Positions 10,106-21,054 of a DNA stretch of 64,000 nt are shown here, in pieces (the first letter of the stretch is position 1; each line of letters begins with the position of its first letter). Under the pieces are notes generated by a model. That model was not told where the DNA came from. It was given only the letters and a program-made list of their open reading frames with translations, and searched no databases. The DNA is from Blumeriella jaapii (taxonomy: Eukaryota; Ascomycota; Leotiomycetes; Helotiales; Drepanopezizaceae). Location: NCBI GenBank assembly GCA_009599575.1, contig VWND01000073.1:558001-622000 (forward strand), given 5' to 3'. The translations under genes were made by a program, and so were the position numbers.

Positions 10106-10595
10106 AGTAACCTATCATCATGTACTATAGTACTGCTGACTGGAGACCAAAGTCTTTCTTCCGTCCGTACGTCTCTTTGTTGGGGTGGATAAAATACTCG
10201 ATTCTAGCTCCTTGTTGTACTGTACTGTAGAGAGGGAGAGTTTGGATCACGAGACTTTGATCTTGTATGTACTGTATCTGTACAGTCAGTACTGTACCTA
10301 CAGTATATGTAGCTATTTCGACAGGGGGGTGTCGTACGTATTAGGTAAGTACTTTAGCTTACACAGTAAGTTTCCGCCGTGGAATCCGGGGTCGAGCTCC
10401 TCGTGGGATTCCACCTGAGAACTGGGTACGAACCTGCGCATCTTCTAACAACTGCCTTACCCACCACCGCATTTACACCGATAAATGCGATGCCCTGCCA
10501 ACACCATAGACGAATGTAAAGCCCACGCCCTTGACCAGCACATCTTCCGGATCGTCGATCGTGGTGGCAGTCAGCTAGCTCATCAGCTTTGCAGG
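10106..10595. other. Intergenic with GTACTGTA-type motifs
   Basis: 3' flank of the methyltransferase gene and 5' flank of the phosphatase gene. 10205-10310 is crowded with GTACTGTA/CAGTACTG words. No tRNA passes inspection, although a B-box-like stretch occurs near 10430 on the minus strand. Confidence 0.55.
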
Positions 10596-12388
10596 ATGAC
10601 GAGACGGATTGTACGCAGAGCTCCCGAGCATCCTGTTTATTCTCAAGGCAGATACTAACGCTATCATAGGTGCGCACGGCATGCCAGCTCGGTGTTGTAG
10701 CTCTCTTCGCCATCGCAGTCATCTTTTTCCTCGACAATCAGTTCCGGGTCCTGCCTACAGCCATCCATAATGCTCTTCCAGCACATCACCCTGGGCTGGT
10801 GATCACAGACATCACCGTGACCTCCTGCTCGCGCATCAATCTCTTTACCTCCTGCAGACTCGACTCGAACGTGTGGCACCGGATAGAAAAGGACTTGTAC
10901 CTGGGGAAGGGATGGGTGAGCCGCGCATTCGTGCACATCCAGCGCAAGAAGGAAGAGGAGCTGTTGCCGGAAGACAAAGTGATCATGGACGTCAAGGTGG
11001 GAAGACTAGATCCCAGTGCGACAGTGAAAGGGGAGGGAGATGCGAGATGGGAGTCCCGACCGGCGGGGTTGTGGTTGAAGCGGTCCGCAAAACGACATGC
11101 GAGCGATTCGCACCAGGCAGTCTCATCGGTTGATGTGTTATTTGGGGCAGATGCGGTAGATCCAAGAGCCGGATGGCAGATGGTTGGGACGCCGTTGCTG
11201 CTAGACACAAGCGGGGAGGGCCACGAGGCGAGGCTGAGCATCAGAAGAGGCAAAGGGGCCGTACATTCGAGGCCGGTGCCGAGAATTGGGGACAATGGGA
11301 AGTTCAAGATCATGCAGGTCGCAGACCTCCATCTGAGCACTGGAACAGGACGCTGCCGGGATGAAATGCCAGTCGGTCATAATGGGGGCAAATGCGAGGC
11401 TGACCCCCGGACTTTAGAGTTTGTGGGAAGGCTCTTGGACGAAGAGAAGCCCGACTTGGTTGTTCTGAGTGGAGACCAGATCAACGGAGAAACGGCCCCA
11501 GATGCTCAGAGCGTAAGTCTTCTTCATTTTCTTTCTCTCCGACTCAAGCTAGCGACTTTTGTGCATTTGGCCCTGGTACTGATACTGCATTAGGCGATTT
11601 TTAAATACGCCGAACTTTTTATCAAGCGCAAGATTCCTTATGCTACGATATTTGGTAACCATGATGACGAGGGCTCGTCGCTTCCTCGCGCTGGGCAGAT
11701 GTCTTTAATCGAATCTCTGCCATACTCACTCTCTATGGCAGGCCCTGAGGATATCGACGGCGTAGGTAACTACTATGTCGAAGTCCTCGCACAAGGAGGG
11801 TCGAAACACTCCGCTCTCACCATCTACCTGTTAGATACACATGCATATTCTCCGGACGAGCGTAATTTCAAGGGGTACGATTGGCTGAAAAAGAACCAGA
11901 TTGATTGGTTCAAGGTTACAGCCGAGGGATTGAAGAAGCAACACGCGGGATATACTCACATTCACATGAATCTAGCCTTCATCCACATCCCGCTGCCAGA
12001 ATATCTGGATCACACTCTTCCGAGAGTGGGACAATGGAGAGAAGGTGTCACCGCCCCGGGGTTCAATTCTGGCTTTAGAGACGCATTGGTCGATGAGGGC
12101 GTTGTGATGGTATCATGTGGCCACGACCACGCCAACGAGTACTGCTCACTGACGAGCAACGATGAGTCTAAGCCCCGAATGTGGATGTGCTATGCAGGTG
12201 GCGCTGGGTTTGGAGGCTATGGTGGTTACGGCGGATACCACCGCCGGGTTCGATTTTTCGACATCGACATGAACGAGGCGCGAATCCGAACATGGAAGCG
12301 TGTCGAATACGGAGACACGGAGAAGAGAATCGACGAGCAGATCATTGTAGAGGGAGGCCACGCTAGGGCGCTTGATGCCGGCCAGTGA
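10596..12388 (+). CDS. DCR2: DCR2-type calcineurin-like metallophosphatase, membrane anchored, about 550 aa
   Basis: A purple-acid/calcineurin-like phosphoesterase of the fungal Dcr2 family (yeast Dcr2 acts at G1/S and on Ire1). Exon 1 is only 5 codons (10596-10610, MTRRI), the intron 10611-10669 (GTACGC...ACTAAC...ATAG), exon 2 10670-11512, the intron 11513-11593, exon 3 11594-12388. A membrane segment follows the start (LGVVALFAIAVIFFL). Metal-binding motifs appear in order: QVADLHLST (DxH), VVLSGDQIN (GD), FGNHDDEG (GNHD) and SCGHDHANEY (GHDH). A Gly/Tyr-rich stretch GGYGGYGGY follows. A second donor, GTTTAT at about 10634, is possible; it would give a 35-bp intron and add 8 residues, but I prefer the longer intron. 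The family assignment is firm; the cell-cycle role is known only from yeast. Confidence 0.88.
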
Positions 12389-13255
12389 GACATGTTTTGG
12401 GAAGGAATGGTTATCCCAGGCAGTTCCTGCATTTTTGAGCGGGAAATTGGAGCAAACGGCTGGCGTTGAGCAGGGTCTGGTACAGGTTTGATGGGACGGC
12501 CTTCGATATTCGAATTTGTTAGCGATGGATAACAGACTTTTGTAAGGAATAGCAATAACGATACCACTTTTTACCCCTAAAGGTCTGAGGGGCTTTATGA
12601 GCTGCGCCAGTTTATAGGTTTGCTTTTGTCAAAATGATGGTATTCTATTGATCATGACTAGTACGAGCTGGATGATCGCACTCACTTCGTTTCAACACCA
12701 GCCGAAATACCTAGGCAATCAAGCGCAGAGCTTTCGGCTTGGATTATCTTTCGATGAATCATTTACCTTGCTCTCACGGGAGAATTACTCTTGTTATCAC
12801 TCCCTCGGGGTTCGTAGAACTTGTCAACTATCCGTGTATAGAACAACTTGACATTACAAAAAGCTGCGGAATATCACGTTGGCGCTCGAAACACAGGCTT
12901 TCGTCATCTGTTGTTGATTTGATCATTGCTTCGTGGTTTAATATGAACTTATATTGAATGCAAGCTGTAGACGAGTCTGCTCAATCTTTGAGGTCTAACA
13001 AAAACTGGTTTGTACTGACCCGATGATAAACCATTCTTAGAAAAGTATTTAAGCTGCCATGTTTACTTACTTCGACCTTGTAAGCGAAATCTGCAAAGGC
13101 GGGGGCTAGCTTCGGTCATGTTTTTCCGATCCGGCGGGGATGGATTCCCTAATGCTTCTGCCCGGCTTCAAAACTATAATTTTCTTTTCGCAATTGCTTC
13201 AGTCTGGTCGCCCTACAAGCCGGATCCAAAGCACAAGTAGTAAACGCCAACAAAA
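12389..13255. other. Intergenic, nothing recognised
   Basis: 867 bp, AT-rich from 12640 to 13050. Open frames are short and unlike known proteins. It includes the promoter of the UCH gene. Confidence 0.5.
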
Positions 13256-13998
13256 ATGGCAGCAAATCAGGCACCGGTCATCGACGACCCAGATGTTCCT
13301 AAAAGCCGAAAGGCATTCATTCCTCTTGGTGATCCACATCTCTACTATTCTCCCCATCAGTTCCTACTGACTCAGTATCACAGAAAACAATCCTGAAGTT
13401 ATGTCCGCCCTGGTTCACAAGCTTGGCCTTTCCAACACCCTCTCTTTCCATGATGTTTTCAGCATCGATGACCCCGAACTCCTCGCTTTTGTCCCTCGCC
13501 CTGCAAATGCACTCCTTCTGGTCTTTCCAATCAGCAAATCTTATGAGACTTTCCGTGTACAAGAAGACAGTGGCAAGGACGAGTACGCGGGAAAAGGAGA
13601 CGGCGAGCCGGTGATCTGGTACAAGCAAACCATTAGGAACGCCTGCGGGCTGATTGGGATCTTGCATGCTGTTAGCAATGGTAGCTCGAAGGCGTTCATT
13701 GGTGAGAGGATCAGCTAGCAGTATAGTATAACTGCTGATAGGTCGATTAGAGGGAGGCTCAGATCTTGAGAAGCTGGTCAACGATGCTATACCGTTGGGA
13801 CCCATGGAGCGAGCCGATCTGCTTTACAATTCCCAGGCGCTGGAGAGTGCACACCAGACTGCTGCGAACCAAGGGCAAAGTTCCGCGCCGGATGCTCAAG
13901 ATAACATTGACTTGCATTATGTTTGCTTCGTCAAGGATGAAAACAATCACCTGTGGGAGATGGATGGCAGAGAGGACCCTTGGACAGAGGTATTCTAG
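13256..13998 (+). CDS. Ubiquitin C-terminal hydrolase, UCH (peptidase C12) family, 212 aa
   Basis: A small deubiquitinase of the UCHL3/Yuh1 type that removes short C-terminal adducts from ubiquitin. Exons are 13256-13328, 13384-13701 and 13751-13998 (639 nt); introns are 55 and 49 bp. The catalytic set is complete: Gln in WYKQTIRN, Cys in RNACGLIGILHA, His in DLHYVCFV, and Asp in WEMDGRE. ENNPEVMSALVHKLG at the N-terminus matches the family start, and the active-site crossover loop is GGSDLEKL...ERADLLYNS. The length agrees with minimal UCH enzymes, and no extra domain is present. It is probably cytosolic. No frameshift is needed. Confidence 0.92.
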
Positions 13999-14477
13999 GC
14001 CAGGAGGAAGACGTTCTTTGTGAGAAGGCTTTGGATCTTGGGGTAAGGCGATTCTTGAAGAGAGAATCTGAGGCTGGCGGAGGAGAATTGAGATTTAGTC
14101 TGATATCTTTGGCCCCGAGCCTGGATTAAATACAGAAAAGGAAATCTGCAGTATCTGGCGTACCAGGGCTTGGAAATTTTTTACAAGGGAGGCTTCGTTC
14201 AGACAGAGGGAAAGAAGTTCACAGGTCGGAACGGCAGGCCAGCAAGAAATTTCGACGGTGCTTTATTATAATGATGCAAATACCTACACCAGCAAGATAC
14301 ATGGAGATGAGAACCAGTCGTTGCCAGGAATGAGGGGTAAGGCTGGAAAGATAACATAATGCACGAATGCACGGCTGAGCCCACTAATTTAGCGGGACGT
14401 CAACATCGGTACAGAAATGTGTAGAATGCTGACCTGTAACTCACACTATTTTCCCTCATACATCCAATCCCCAATCC
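13999..14477. other. Intergenic, nothing recognised
   Basis: 479 bp between two same-strand genes, covering the 3' flank of the UCH gene and the promoter of the oxidase gene. No repeat or RNA gene was seen. Confidence 0.5.
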
Positions 14478-15279
14478 ATGCGTCCAGCTCTCAACTTGCT
14501 TTACAGATCTAGCGTCTTCAGAATGGCTTCCGACCCGATCCAGAGCACATCCAAGCTCATCTGTAGACCTTGCCCAAATCTCCCCTCCTCGATTCACAAT
14601 TCTGACAAGATGCAGTCGCACCAGCGAACGACAAGACTAATGCCCAAGCCGACCAATACACTAAGGGCGCTCTAGAGAAATCCGACTTGGATCCTTCTTC
14701 TCCCTTCAAACAGTTTCAGAGCTGGTTCGCACACGCTCAGTCGAACGGCGTCCACCAGCCCGAAACCGTATGTTTGTCTACGGCATCTCTGCCGTCGGGT
14801 CGGGTCAGCTCACGGATGGTGTATCTGAAGGAATTGGACGCGACAGGCTTCGTTATCTACTCCAATTTCGGGACCTCGAAGAAAGCGAAAGACATCGAGG
14901 GTAACCCGTGGGCAAGTCTGACTTTCTGGTGGCGGGAGCTGGAGAGGCAGGTGAGGGTTGAAGGGCAGGTGGAGAGACTGACGAGCGAGGAGAGTCAGAC
15001 GTACTACGATACGAGAATTCGGGGCAGCCGTTGGGCGCCTGGGCTAGCCGGCAGAGCCAGGTTTTGGAGAGTCGAGCGCAGTTGGAAGGGTGGGTTAAGG
15101 AGGCCGAGGAGAGGTTCGAGGGAGAAGAGAAGATTCCGGTGCCGGAGTTCTGGGGAGGATTGAGGATCAAGCCTGAGATGGTGGAGTTCTGGCAAGGGAG
15201 GGAGAGCAGGCTGCATGACCGGTTCCAATATACCAAGTTGGAGAAGGGAGGTTGGCAGATTGATAGGCTGAGTCCGTAG
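14478..15279 (+). CDS. PDX3: Pyridoxamine 5'-phosphate oxidase, one apparent frameshift
   Basis: An FMN enzyme that oxidises pyridoxine/pyridoxamine phosphate to pyridoxal phosphate. Exon 1 is 14478-14562, the intron 14563-14615 (GTAGAC...TGCAG), exon 2 14616-15279. The product starts MRPALNLLYRSSVFRMAS; the second ATG (14523) is equally possible for a cytosolic form. Family marks: DLDPSSPFKQFQSWF, SSRMVYLKELDATGFVIYSN, GTSKKAKDIEGNPWASLTF, VRVEGQVERL, and the C-terminal FWQGRESRLHDRFQY...WQIDRLSP that binds substrate. The frame breaks at about 15029-15033: TRIRGSR is in one frame and LGAWASRQSQVLE in the next. One added base (a T before TTGGGC would do) gives 249 residues. Both sides are textbook PNPOx, so a sequence error is the likely cause. 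Confidence 0.9.
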
Positions 15280-15616
15280 AGAGGGAGCGGACCGTATTTC
15301 TTCGCCATAGGTTTGTTTACTCTAGGTGCTTGTCGGTGCATTGGGATCACTGATCGTATGCACCACCAGGCAGAGCAACAAAAGATAGAGCCGTATCACG
15401 TACTAGCAGTAGTCTGGTATTTGCATCTACACCTAAGGCGACTTTCACCTTGTAATTTTGAAGATCGCATGGAGGTACATACATGTACAATCTGTAGCTT
15501 TCAATGCGAGCATCGACCCTCGGCTAACGGCCCCGGTCGTCGTACAGTACTGTAGCTTCCCGGACTCGAACCATTGATCATCCAGTCTGACCTGCTCTCA
15601 CCCACGCCACCCCAAG
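15280..15616. other. Intergenic with one perfect 12-bp palindrome
   Basis: 3' flank of PDX3 and 5' flank of the reductase gene. The palindrome TACAGTACTGTA sits at 15543-15554. Nothing else is recognised. Confidence 0.55.
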
Positions 15617-16715
15617 ATGCTGCCAAAGAGCCTCCGGGCTCACACTTCTCCTCGATTCCGTCGGCCTATGATCCGCAAAATGGCATCGCTCAAAGCTGCT
15701 ATTCCACACATCGAGCGCACTGCTGCCGAACCTCGGGACAAAGTGAGCATGTTGGGCGTGGGTGACATGACCACATCGCTCACCAGGACAGAACTTCCAT
15801 CCAGTGACATTGTCCCAGATCTCACAGATAAACTCGACGATCCGTCTCTTGCGCCTCTGTCCGATCGAGAAGGGCCCCATTGCAGTCTGCTCTCCCCCTC
15901 TCTCAATGCCACCATGTCCCGCCAGTCTCGGGTCTGCTCTCAAGCCTGTGATGGCCCGGCCCGTCCGCGTTGTGAGATTGATCACGATATTGACTCCGTA
16001 TAGTTCCAACCAGGCCAATGGGTCGATCTACTCATCCCCAACCTCCCGTCTCCTGGAGGCTTCACGCTAACCTCTACACCCTCCACGCCCTACCTTGAAC
16101 TCGCCATCCAAAAACCGTCGGCTGCTGCTGAATCATCACGTCCTGCGTCGTGGCTTTGGCAGCCCGCTTCTCAGATCATCAACTCGGAACTGGCTATTCG
16201 CGTCGGCGGCAGTTTTGTTTGGCCGCCTCGTCAGATCCCCAAGGAACGGATCCAGAAAGTCGTGTTTGTGGCTGGCGGCGTGGGCATCAACCCGCTGATC
16301 AGCATGCTAGGCTCAATCGTCGAAGAGGAGGAGAGACGCGATGGGGGGAAAGCAGGATTCCAAGTCAGGTTTCTCTACTCCGTAAGGCTTTCGAAGACTG
16401 AGGATGGGAGGAGTGAGGAGATCTTGTTCTTGGAGAGGTTGAGGGAATTACTTGGGAAGCTTGGTGACGAGGGAAGCTTCAAGCTGTTCGTGACGGGCGG
16501 AGGATGCGGGCAAGGACGATGCCCAGGCTTTGGGCGCGGAGCGGAGGAGGATTCAGAAAAGTGATTTGGAAGATGCGCTCGGGAGTGTCGGCGTGAGGGA
16601 GGGAACGGTATGCTATGTTTGCGGCGTGCCGGGAATGACGGATGAGTTTGTTGATGTTGCTTCCAGAGCGGAGGGCATGGATGCGAGGAGAGTCTTGAGC
16701 GAGAAGTGGTGGTGA
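15617..16715 (+). CDS. OXNAD1-like FAD/NAD oxidoreductase, one apparent frameshift
   Basis: A ferredoxin-NADP reductase-fold protein resembling OXNAD1. Exons are 15617-15742, 15819-15884 and 16004-16715; the introns are 15743-15818 (GTGAGC...CCCAG) and 15885-16003 (GTCTGC...TATAG, the less certain donor). The N-terminus MLPKSLRAHTSPRFRRPMIR suggests mitochondrial import. The FAD-domain strand TIRLLRLCPIEKGPI leads to FQPGQWVDLLIPNLPSPGGFTLTSTPS (flavin contact). The NAD domain has VVFVAGGVGINPLISML and, near the end, YVCGVPGMTDEFVD. Between FKLFVTGGG and KDDAQALGAERRR the frame changes at about 16500-16506; removing one base (or adding two) restores about 300 residues. The electron partner is unknown. 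Confidence 0.8.
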
Positions 16716-17365
16716 AGCAAGCAATCTTACAGTGCTTTCTTCTGTTGACACCGTCCAAGTCCTTTCGAGTCGGTCAGACTGCCGGCTCCCACCTCCTCGC
16801 TTAAGCAATGGCTACAACAGCAACACGACAAGAATGTCAACCCGCTCGCTGGGTTTACAGAATGAGGATCCAATCCTGCCAGAGGAGACCGCCCAATTCC
16901 AGTGCGCGCCGCCAGAATGGAAACGTACTTGGAAACCCCCGCATGCTGAAGGGCAAGGAATTTCCACACAACCTAGCCAAATCTCTGGTCGAGCCCCAGG
17001 TCATCCGGCCGCAACGAAGACTTGGGCATTTATCTATCTGTACGTACGTAGCATCGTCGCGACAGCACCGACCGGATCCGGCGGACGACGGTGTGCGTTC
17101 GCGAAAAGGGCTGGTAGGTTAGAGGGTATGGGTATGGGAACGGGACAGTGGATAATCTGCATGCTTGATTCTAATGGGAGTCCCTCCGATCTTTCTTATG
17201 TACACCAGAGCAGCAAGTGTGCCTATTCAGACCCATGGCTAACACACGATCCGGGCCTTGTGAAGCCTGTACCAAACGCCCAGGCAAAGTCGCCCATCCC
17301 CATTATTACGCGGGCTCGAGTTGTCTAATAGACGAGCCCATCCATCGCCCCCCTTCATCCTCTTC
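16716..17365. other. Intergenic between convergent genes
   Basis: 650 bp holding the 3' flanks of the reductase gene and of the minus-strand repeat protein. A 198-codon frame covers much of it, but its composition is unlike a protein, so it is not annotated. Confidence 0.5.
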
Positions 17366-18556
17366 TCAGCGACGCCAGCTCACGCGGTGGCTGCTGGAAC
17401 TCGAAACCAATCCATCGACATCCGGCCCCTGGTCGACGCCGTAATCGCTAGCCACCCCCGCCGCTGGCGCAGCCCACGTCCCACTCCTCGGGATGCCAGC
17501 CTGCGCCCGGAAGCTGTCAGTCCGCCCCGGCATGCCTTTCCGGGTGAAGCTGTGGCTCCGGCCGCGCGCCGCCGCCGCCGCCGCCGGGTTATGGCTGAAG
17601 CTATCGCCGCTCACTCTCATCTCGCGCTGCGTGAAGCTGTTGCTCCGGCCGCGCGCCGCCGCCGCCGCCAGGTTATGGCTGAAGCTATCGCCGCTCACTC
17701 TCATCTCGCGCTGCGTGAAGCTGTTGCTCCGGCCGCGCGCCGCCAAGGGCTCCGGCCACGCCGGCCGCGCATGGCCCTGCGTGAAGGTCTGGCTCCGGCC
17801 ACGCAGGCCGGGCCCGGGCCTGGCGCTCCTCTCGCGCGCCGTGGGGAAGTGGTCTCGCTCTCTCTCGGCGGGGTGCATGTGCCAATACGACGCCGGGTGC
17901 GGAGCCAGCGGGGGCGCCCGGCTGACGGGCGCCGTCGGCGCCCTCCGCACCCCGAGCATCCTCCTCACGGCTCGGGTCTCCTCGTCGTCGTCGACCGACA
18001 GCGCGCCGGCTGCCTTCCCCGCCGAGTCCGGCGTGGGCGCCGCGTTGAGCCGCGAGCCGCCGCGCGTGTACCAGCAGCTCAGCGGCAGCAGGACGCAGGC
18101 GAAGAAGGCGCCCTCCTTCATCTTCTTCCCTCGCGTGTTGTTCTTGGGCGGCTCGCCTGCGGCGGCGGCGGCGGCGCCATCCTTGCTCTCGCTCTTGGAC
18201 GCGCCCTCCTTGCTCTTGAGATCCTCGTAGCGCGTGGTCTTCATGGACTTGCTCTTCTTGCTCGTCGACGAGGACGTGCTCGCGGTGGAGGCGGCCTCGC
18301 CCGTGGCGGCCTCGCCGCTCTGGCGAATCAAGGAGCGGCGCGTGTCGAGGCTGGCTGAGGGGTCCGCGGGCGATGCGCCTGCGCCTGCGCTCGCGGCCGG
18401 GCCGGCGATCTGGAGCGGCGCGACCGGCGGCGGGATGCGCTGCCCGCGACTGTCGCGCTGGACCGGGCGAGGAGCGCGCTCGTCCGTCGAGGAGGTTGTC
18501 GTCGAGACCGAAGGTATGGTGGAGAGCGCTCCGGGAGCTGCGGGTGGTGTCGCCAT
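17366..18556 (-). CDS. Hypothetical disordered protein with RGRS-x-S/T-FT repeats, about 396 aa
   Basis: I do not recognise a family. One exon runs from the ATG at 18556. It is GC-rich, with long Ala, Ser/Thr and Pro stretches and little predicted structure. A Lys-rich region around residues 95-155 is followed by one short hydrophobic stretch (GAFFACVLLPLSCWY). The C-terminal third repeats a basic Ser motif four times: RGRSQTFTQ, RGRSNSFTQ twice, RGRSHSFTR. Two of these lie in near-identical units that end DSFSHN. RxxS motifs of this kind suit basophilic kinases such as PKA, so regulated phosphorylation is a guess. The frame is open further upstream to 18814, but that part is a translated microsatellite, so the first good ATG was chosen. 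It may be lineage-specific. Confidence 0.55.
   Translation of the reverse strand: MATPPAAPGALSTIPSVSTTTSSTDERAPRPVQRDSRGQRIPPPVAPLQIAGPAASAGAGASPADPSASLDTRRSLIRQSGEAATGEAASTASTSSSTSKKSKSMKTTRYEDLKSKEGASKSESKDGAAAAAAGEPPKNNTRGKKMKEGAFFACVLLPLSCWYTRGGSRLNAAPTPDSAGKAAGALSVDDDEETRAVRRMLGVRRAPTAPVSRAPPLAPHPASYWHMHPAERERDHFPTARERSARPGPGLRGRSQTFTQGHARPAWPEPLAARGRSNSFTQREMRVSGDSFSHNLAAAAARGRSNSFTQREMRVSGDSFSHNPAAAAAARGRSHSFTRKGMPGRTDSFRAQAGIPRSGTWAAPAAGVASDYGVDQGPDVDGLVSSSSSHRVSWRR
17556..17723 (-). repeat. Coding tandem duplication, about 81-87 bp unit, 2 copies
   Basis: Copies at about 17556-17642 and 17643-17723 appear identical over at least 60 bp and differ mainly in the number of GCC (Ala) triplets. 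A third partial unit begins at about 17724. They encode ARGRSNSFTQREMRVSGDSF. The lack of silent changes means recent duplication or homogenisation. Confidence 0.85.
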
Positions 18557-20744
18557 CTCGAGCGTGGTGATTGCTTGATTGCTTGTATGCTTGTTTGTTT
18601 TCTTGGGGGTATAGGTAGGTAGGTAGGTAGGTAGGTAGGCAGGTATGTAGGGAGGGAGTGAGGGAGGGAGGGAGGTAGGAAGGCAGGGAGGTGTGAAGTC
18701 GAGCGAGCGCCTGGCGACACGGCCTTCTTTTCTTTTCTTTTCTTGTCTTCTTCTTCTTCTCCGCGTTTGCTTTTTCTCCTCTTCTCGTCCGCGATCTTCG
18801 GACGCGCAGGTCAAGGATTCGAGGTGGCGTTGGCGATGAATTCTATTTCCGGCCGCAACATCTCCAGATCAGAGCGACAGAGCGAAGCAAGCAACCATAT
18901 AGCACCCGACCCATACGAAGCCAGATCCGGGACGTCGGGAATAGACCGCAATGGCCGCGCGCCGTGGAGTGGATGGCCCGACAGATAGATATATGCGATG
19001 CCAGATTAAGGCCATGGCGCGCCCCTGACGCGGTGCATCGCATATCATATCTTATAGGCCGTTAATGCTCCGGAGCCTCGAGTCGCGAAAGGTCGGTCCT
19101 CGTCCCATGTGGAGGCATCTCGTCGCATCTCGGCCCATCTCGACCCCTCATCCTCAGGCGCGTCGTCGTATATCACACGAGTTTCGGACTTGAGCGGTGC
19201 GAGATGTAGAGTAGAGTGCTGTGCCGCGCACCGCCAGTGGTGTATGAGCGGCGTCTACTTTGTCGTCGTACAGTACTGTACAGTATACCAGTTGTACAAA
19301 CCAGTAGAACTGTACTATACAATACCAGTAGTACTGTACTGTACAGTCCTCACAATCCTCACAATCCTCACAGTCCTCACAGTCCTCATAGTAGACTGTA
19401 TAGTCCTCATAGTCGTCTCTATGTGTATAGTCCTCATAGTACTGACTGTACATACACTCTACATGTGAATTCTGCCACCGCTCGCCACGTGCCTGGTCCC
19501 AGTCGGCCCAGGAACCCCCGACCTATAAATGGCAGCGATCTCTGGATCTTTTCTGCTTCTCCCCCCCCCCTTTCATTCGACCTTCGACTTTCGACATTTG
19601 ACATTCCACATTCGCGCGCTCTCCCTTGATGAGCCTCCCGCCTCCCTTCATCAGCCTCCTGCCTCCCTTCCTCTCGGCTGCCGGCTGACTGACGTGCAAG
19701 TGTGCGTTCGTTGCGTGCGCTCTCCCAGCCCCCGTGAAAGGTCGCGCAAACTCGATGGCGGCGCCGATGGCCATACCGATCCACCGCTGAACCTACTGTG
19801 CTGTACAGTACTGTATGTACTGTATCTGTACATACAGCACACCTGCTCCCCAACACGCATCGTGACCAGGAAGCTTTTCCACCCTCCTCTTCGGCTCAGG
19901 GGACGCCTTGACCATCATGCTGGGTACAGTACAGTAAGGTAGGTACTGCTGTACTGTACATACACAGTACAGTTCAGTACCGCACAAATCCCGCCTCACC
20001 AGCACTCGGATGCTCGGATTCCTCGGGCCCTGGTCCCCCCCCCCCCCCCCAACAACACAACGCGCGTCGCTGCAATCGGCCGATGCGTCGAAGTCTGCTC
20101 TGCAGTGTGTGCACCACCCGCCACCGCACACCGGTCTTCCAGGTCCCGGCAAAGAAACGAAAACGAAGGCCGATCTGCTGCCAGCAAACACGAGACCGGC
20201 CTAAGAGTTGGAGGCAAGTTCCCGGATCGTGGGCCTCGAGGGCGTCCGTGGGCCCGGCCGTGGCAATCTCAGCGTGGGACGGTACAGTACTGTTCTTGCT
20301 GTACGGTACCTGTACTGGTACATACAGTACTGTACAATACGGTATATCTGATGAAAAGGCCTATATCAGCCGTGCGCCAACGGCCGCGGCCATCGCGAGT
20401 CGGACGCGTCGATGGTTCCCCGGGTCTGGGAACGCGGCCGCGGTGGTTGGGGTTGGATGGGATTGAGGTATCTTCATTTCCCTCTCCCCGAAACCTGGTT
20501 GCCCAATCACCTGCCTACATGTACTACATACAGTACGGTATGCATGTACAGTACAGTACTGTGTGCGAAACGCAATGAGACGCAATTCCGATTCATGCCT
20601 CTCTCTGTCTGCTGCATGTCGGTCAGTCAGCTCTGGGATCCCCAGCTTGACGAGGCGTCGAGCACGTGTACTGCTGCATCTGCGCCAGGCTGTACAGAAA
20701 TGTACAGGCAGAACTGTACATGAACCTTCTCCTGAACGCAATTG
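18557..20744. other. Gene-poor stretch rich in GTACTGTA words; TATA-like site without a clear gene
   Basis: No protein-coding gene is supported here. There are dense clusters of TACAGTAC/GTACTGTA at 19265-19345, 19801-19835, 19920-19980, 20280-20340 and 20520-20565. Perfect palindromes occur at 19269, 19804 and 20323. A TATAAAT at 19524 is followed by a pyrimidine-rich tract (19550-19572), which looks like a core promoter with no downstream reading frame. A 16-base C run lies at 20035-20050. Confidence 0.55.
18613..18690. repeat. GTAG/GGAG tetranucleotide microsatellite
   Basis: Perfect AGGT units from 18613, decaying into GGAG-rich units. It lies just upstream of the start codon of the minus-strand gene at 18556, so it probably falls in that gene's 5' UTR or promoter. 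Confidence 0.9.
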
Positions 20745-21054
20745 CGCCTGATCAGCGCATGACTGATCTAAAGTTCAATAATCATCTTGATCATACGATA
20801 ATGGTGCATTCGGTGATCGCAGCAGCTGTGAACAGCCAGCAACCGCCATCAAAAGACACAAGGAAGTTTACACTTTCCAAAGCAAAAGCCCGGGATTCAT
20901 CATCAGAACCAAAAATGGAAAACCTAAAATCACATCCGATCAAAGAATGTTTATGGAAAATGTCCGTTTTGACATGAGTAAAATAAACCAACCGGATGCT
21001 GAACAAAAAGCAATACGATTCACAAAAGATGCAAATGTACGTTCCGCTTAAATA

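Noticed and set aside
10395..10470. tRNA-like B box (GGTTCGTACCC on the minus strand) with GGTAAGGC nearby
   Set aside because: No closing acceptor stem or proper anticodon arm can be drawn; treated as chance.
15553..15590. GGTTCGAGTCC on the minus strand, possible tRNA T-arm
   Set aside because: The flanking bases do not form the five-pair T stem and no acceptor stem is present.
16732..17328. 198-codon plus-strand open frame
   Set aside because: Random composition and no recognisable domain, lying in the 3' flanks of convergent genes.
17321..18358. 345-codon plus-strand open frame rich in Arg/Ala
   Set aside because: Antisense shadow of the GC-rich repeat gene on the minus strand.
19154..19453. 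Open frame of repeated Asp-Cys-Glu-Asp residues
   Set aside because: It is a translated CAATCCT/CAGTCCT microsatellite.
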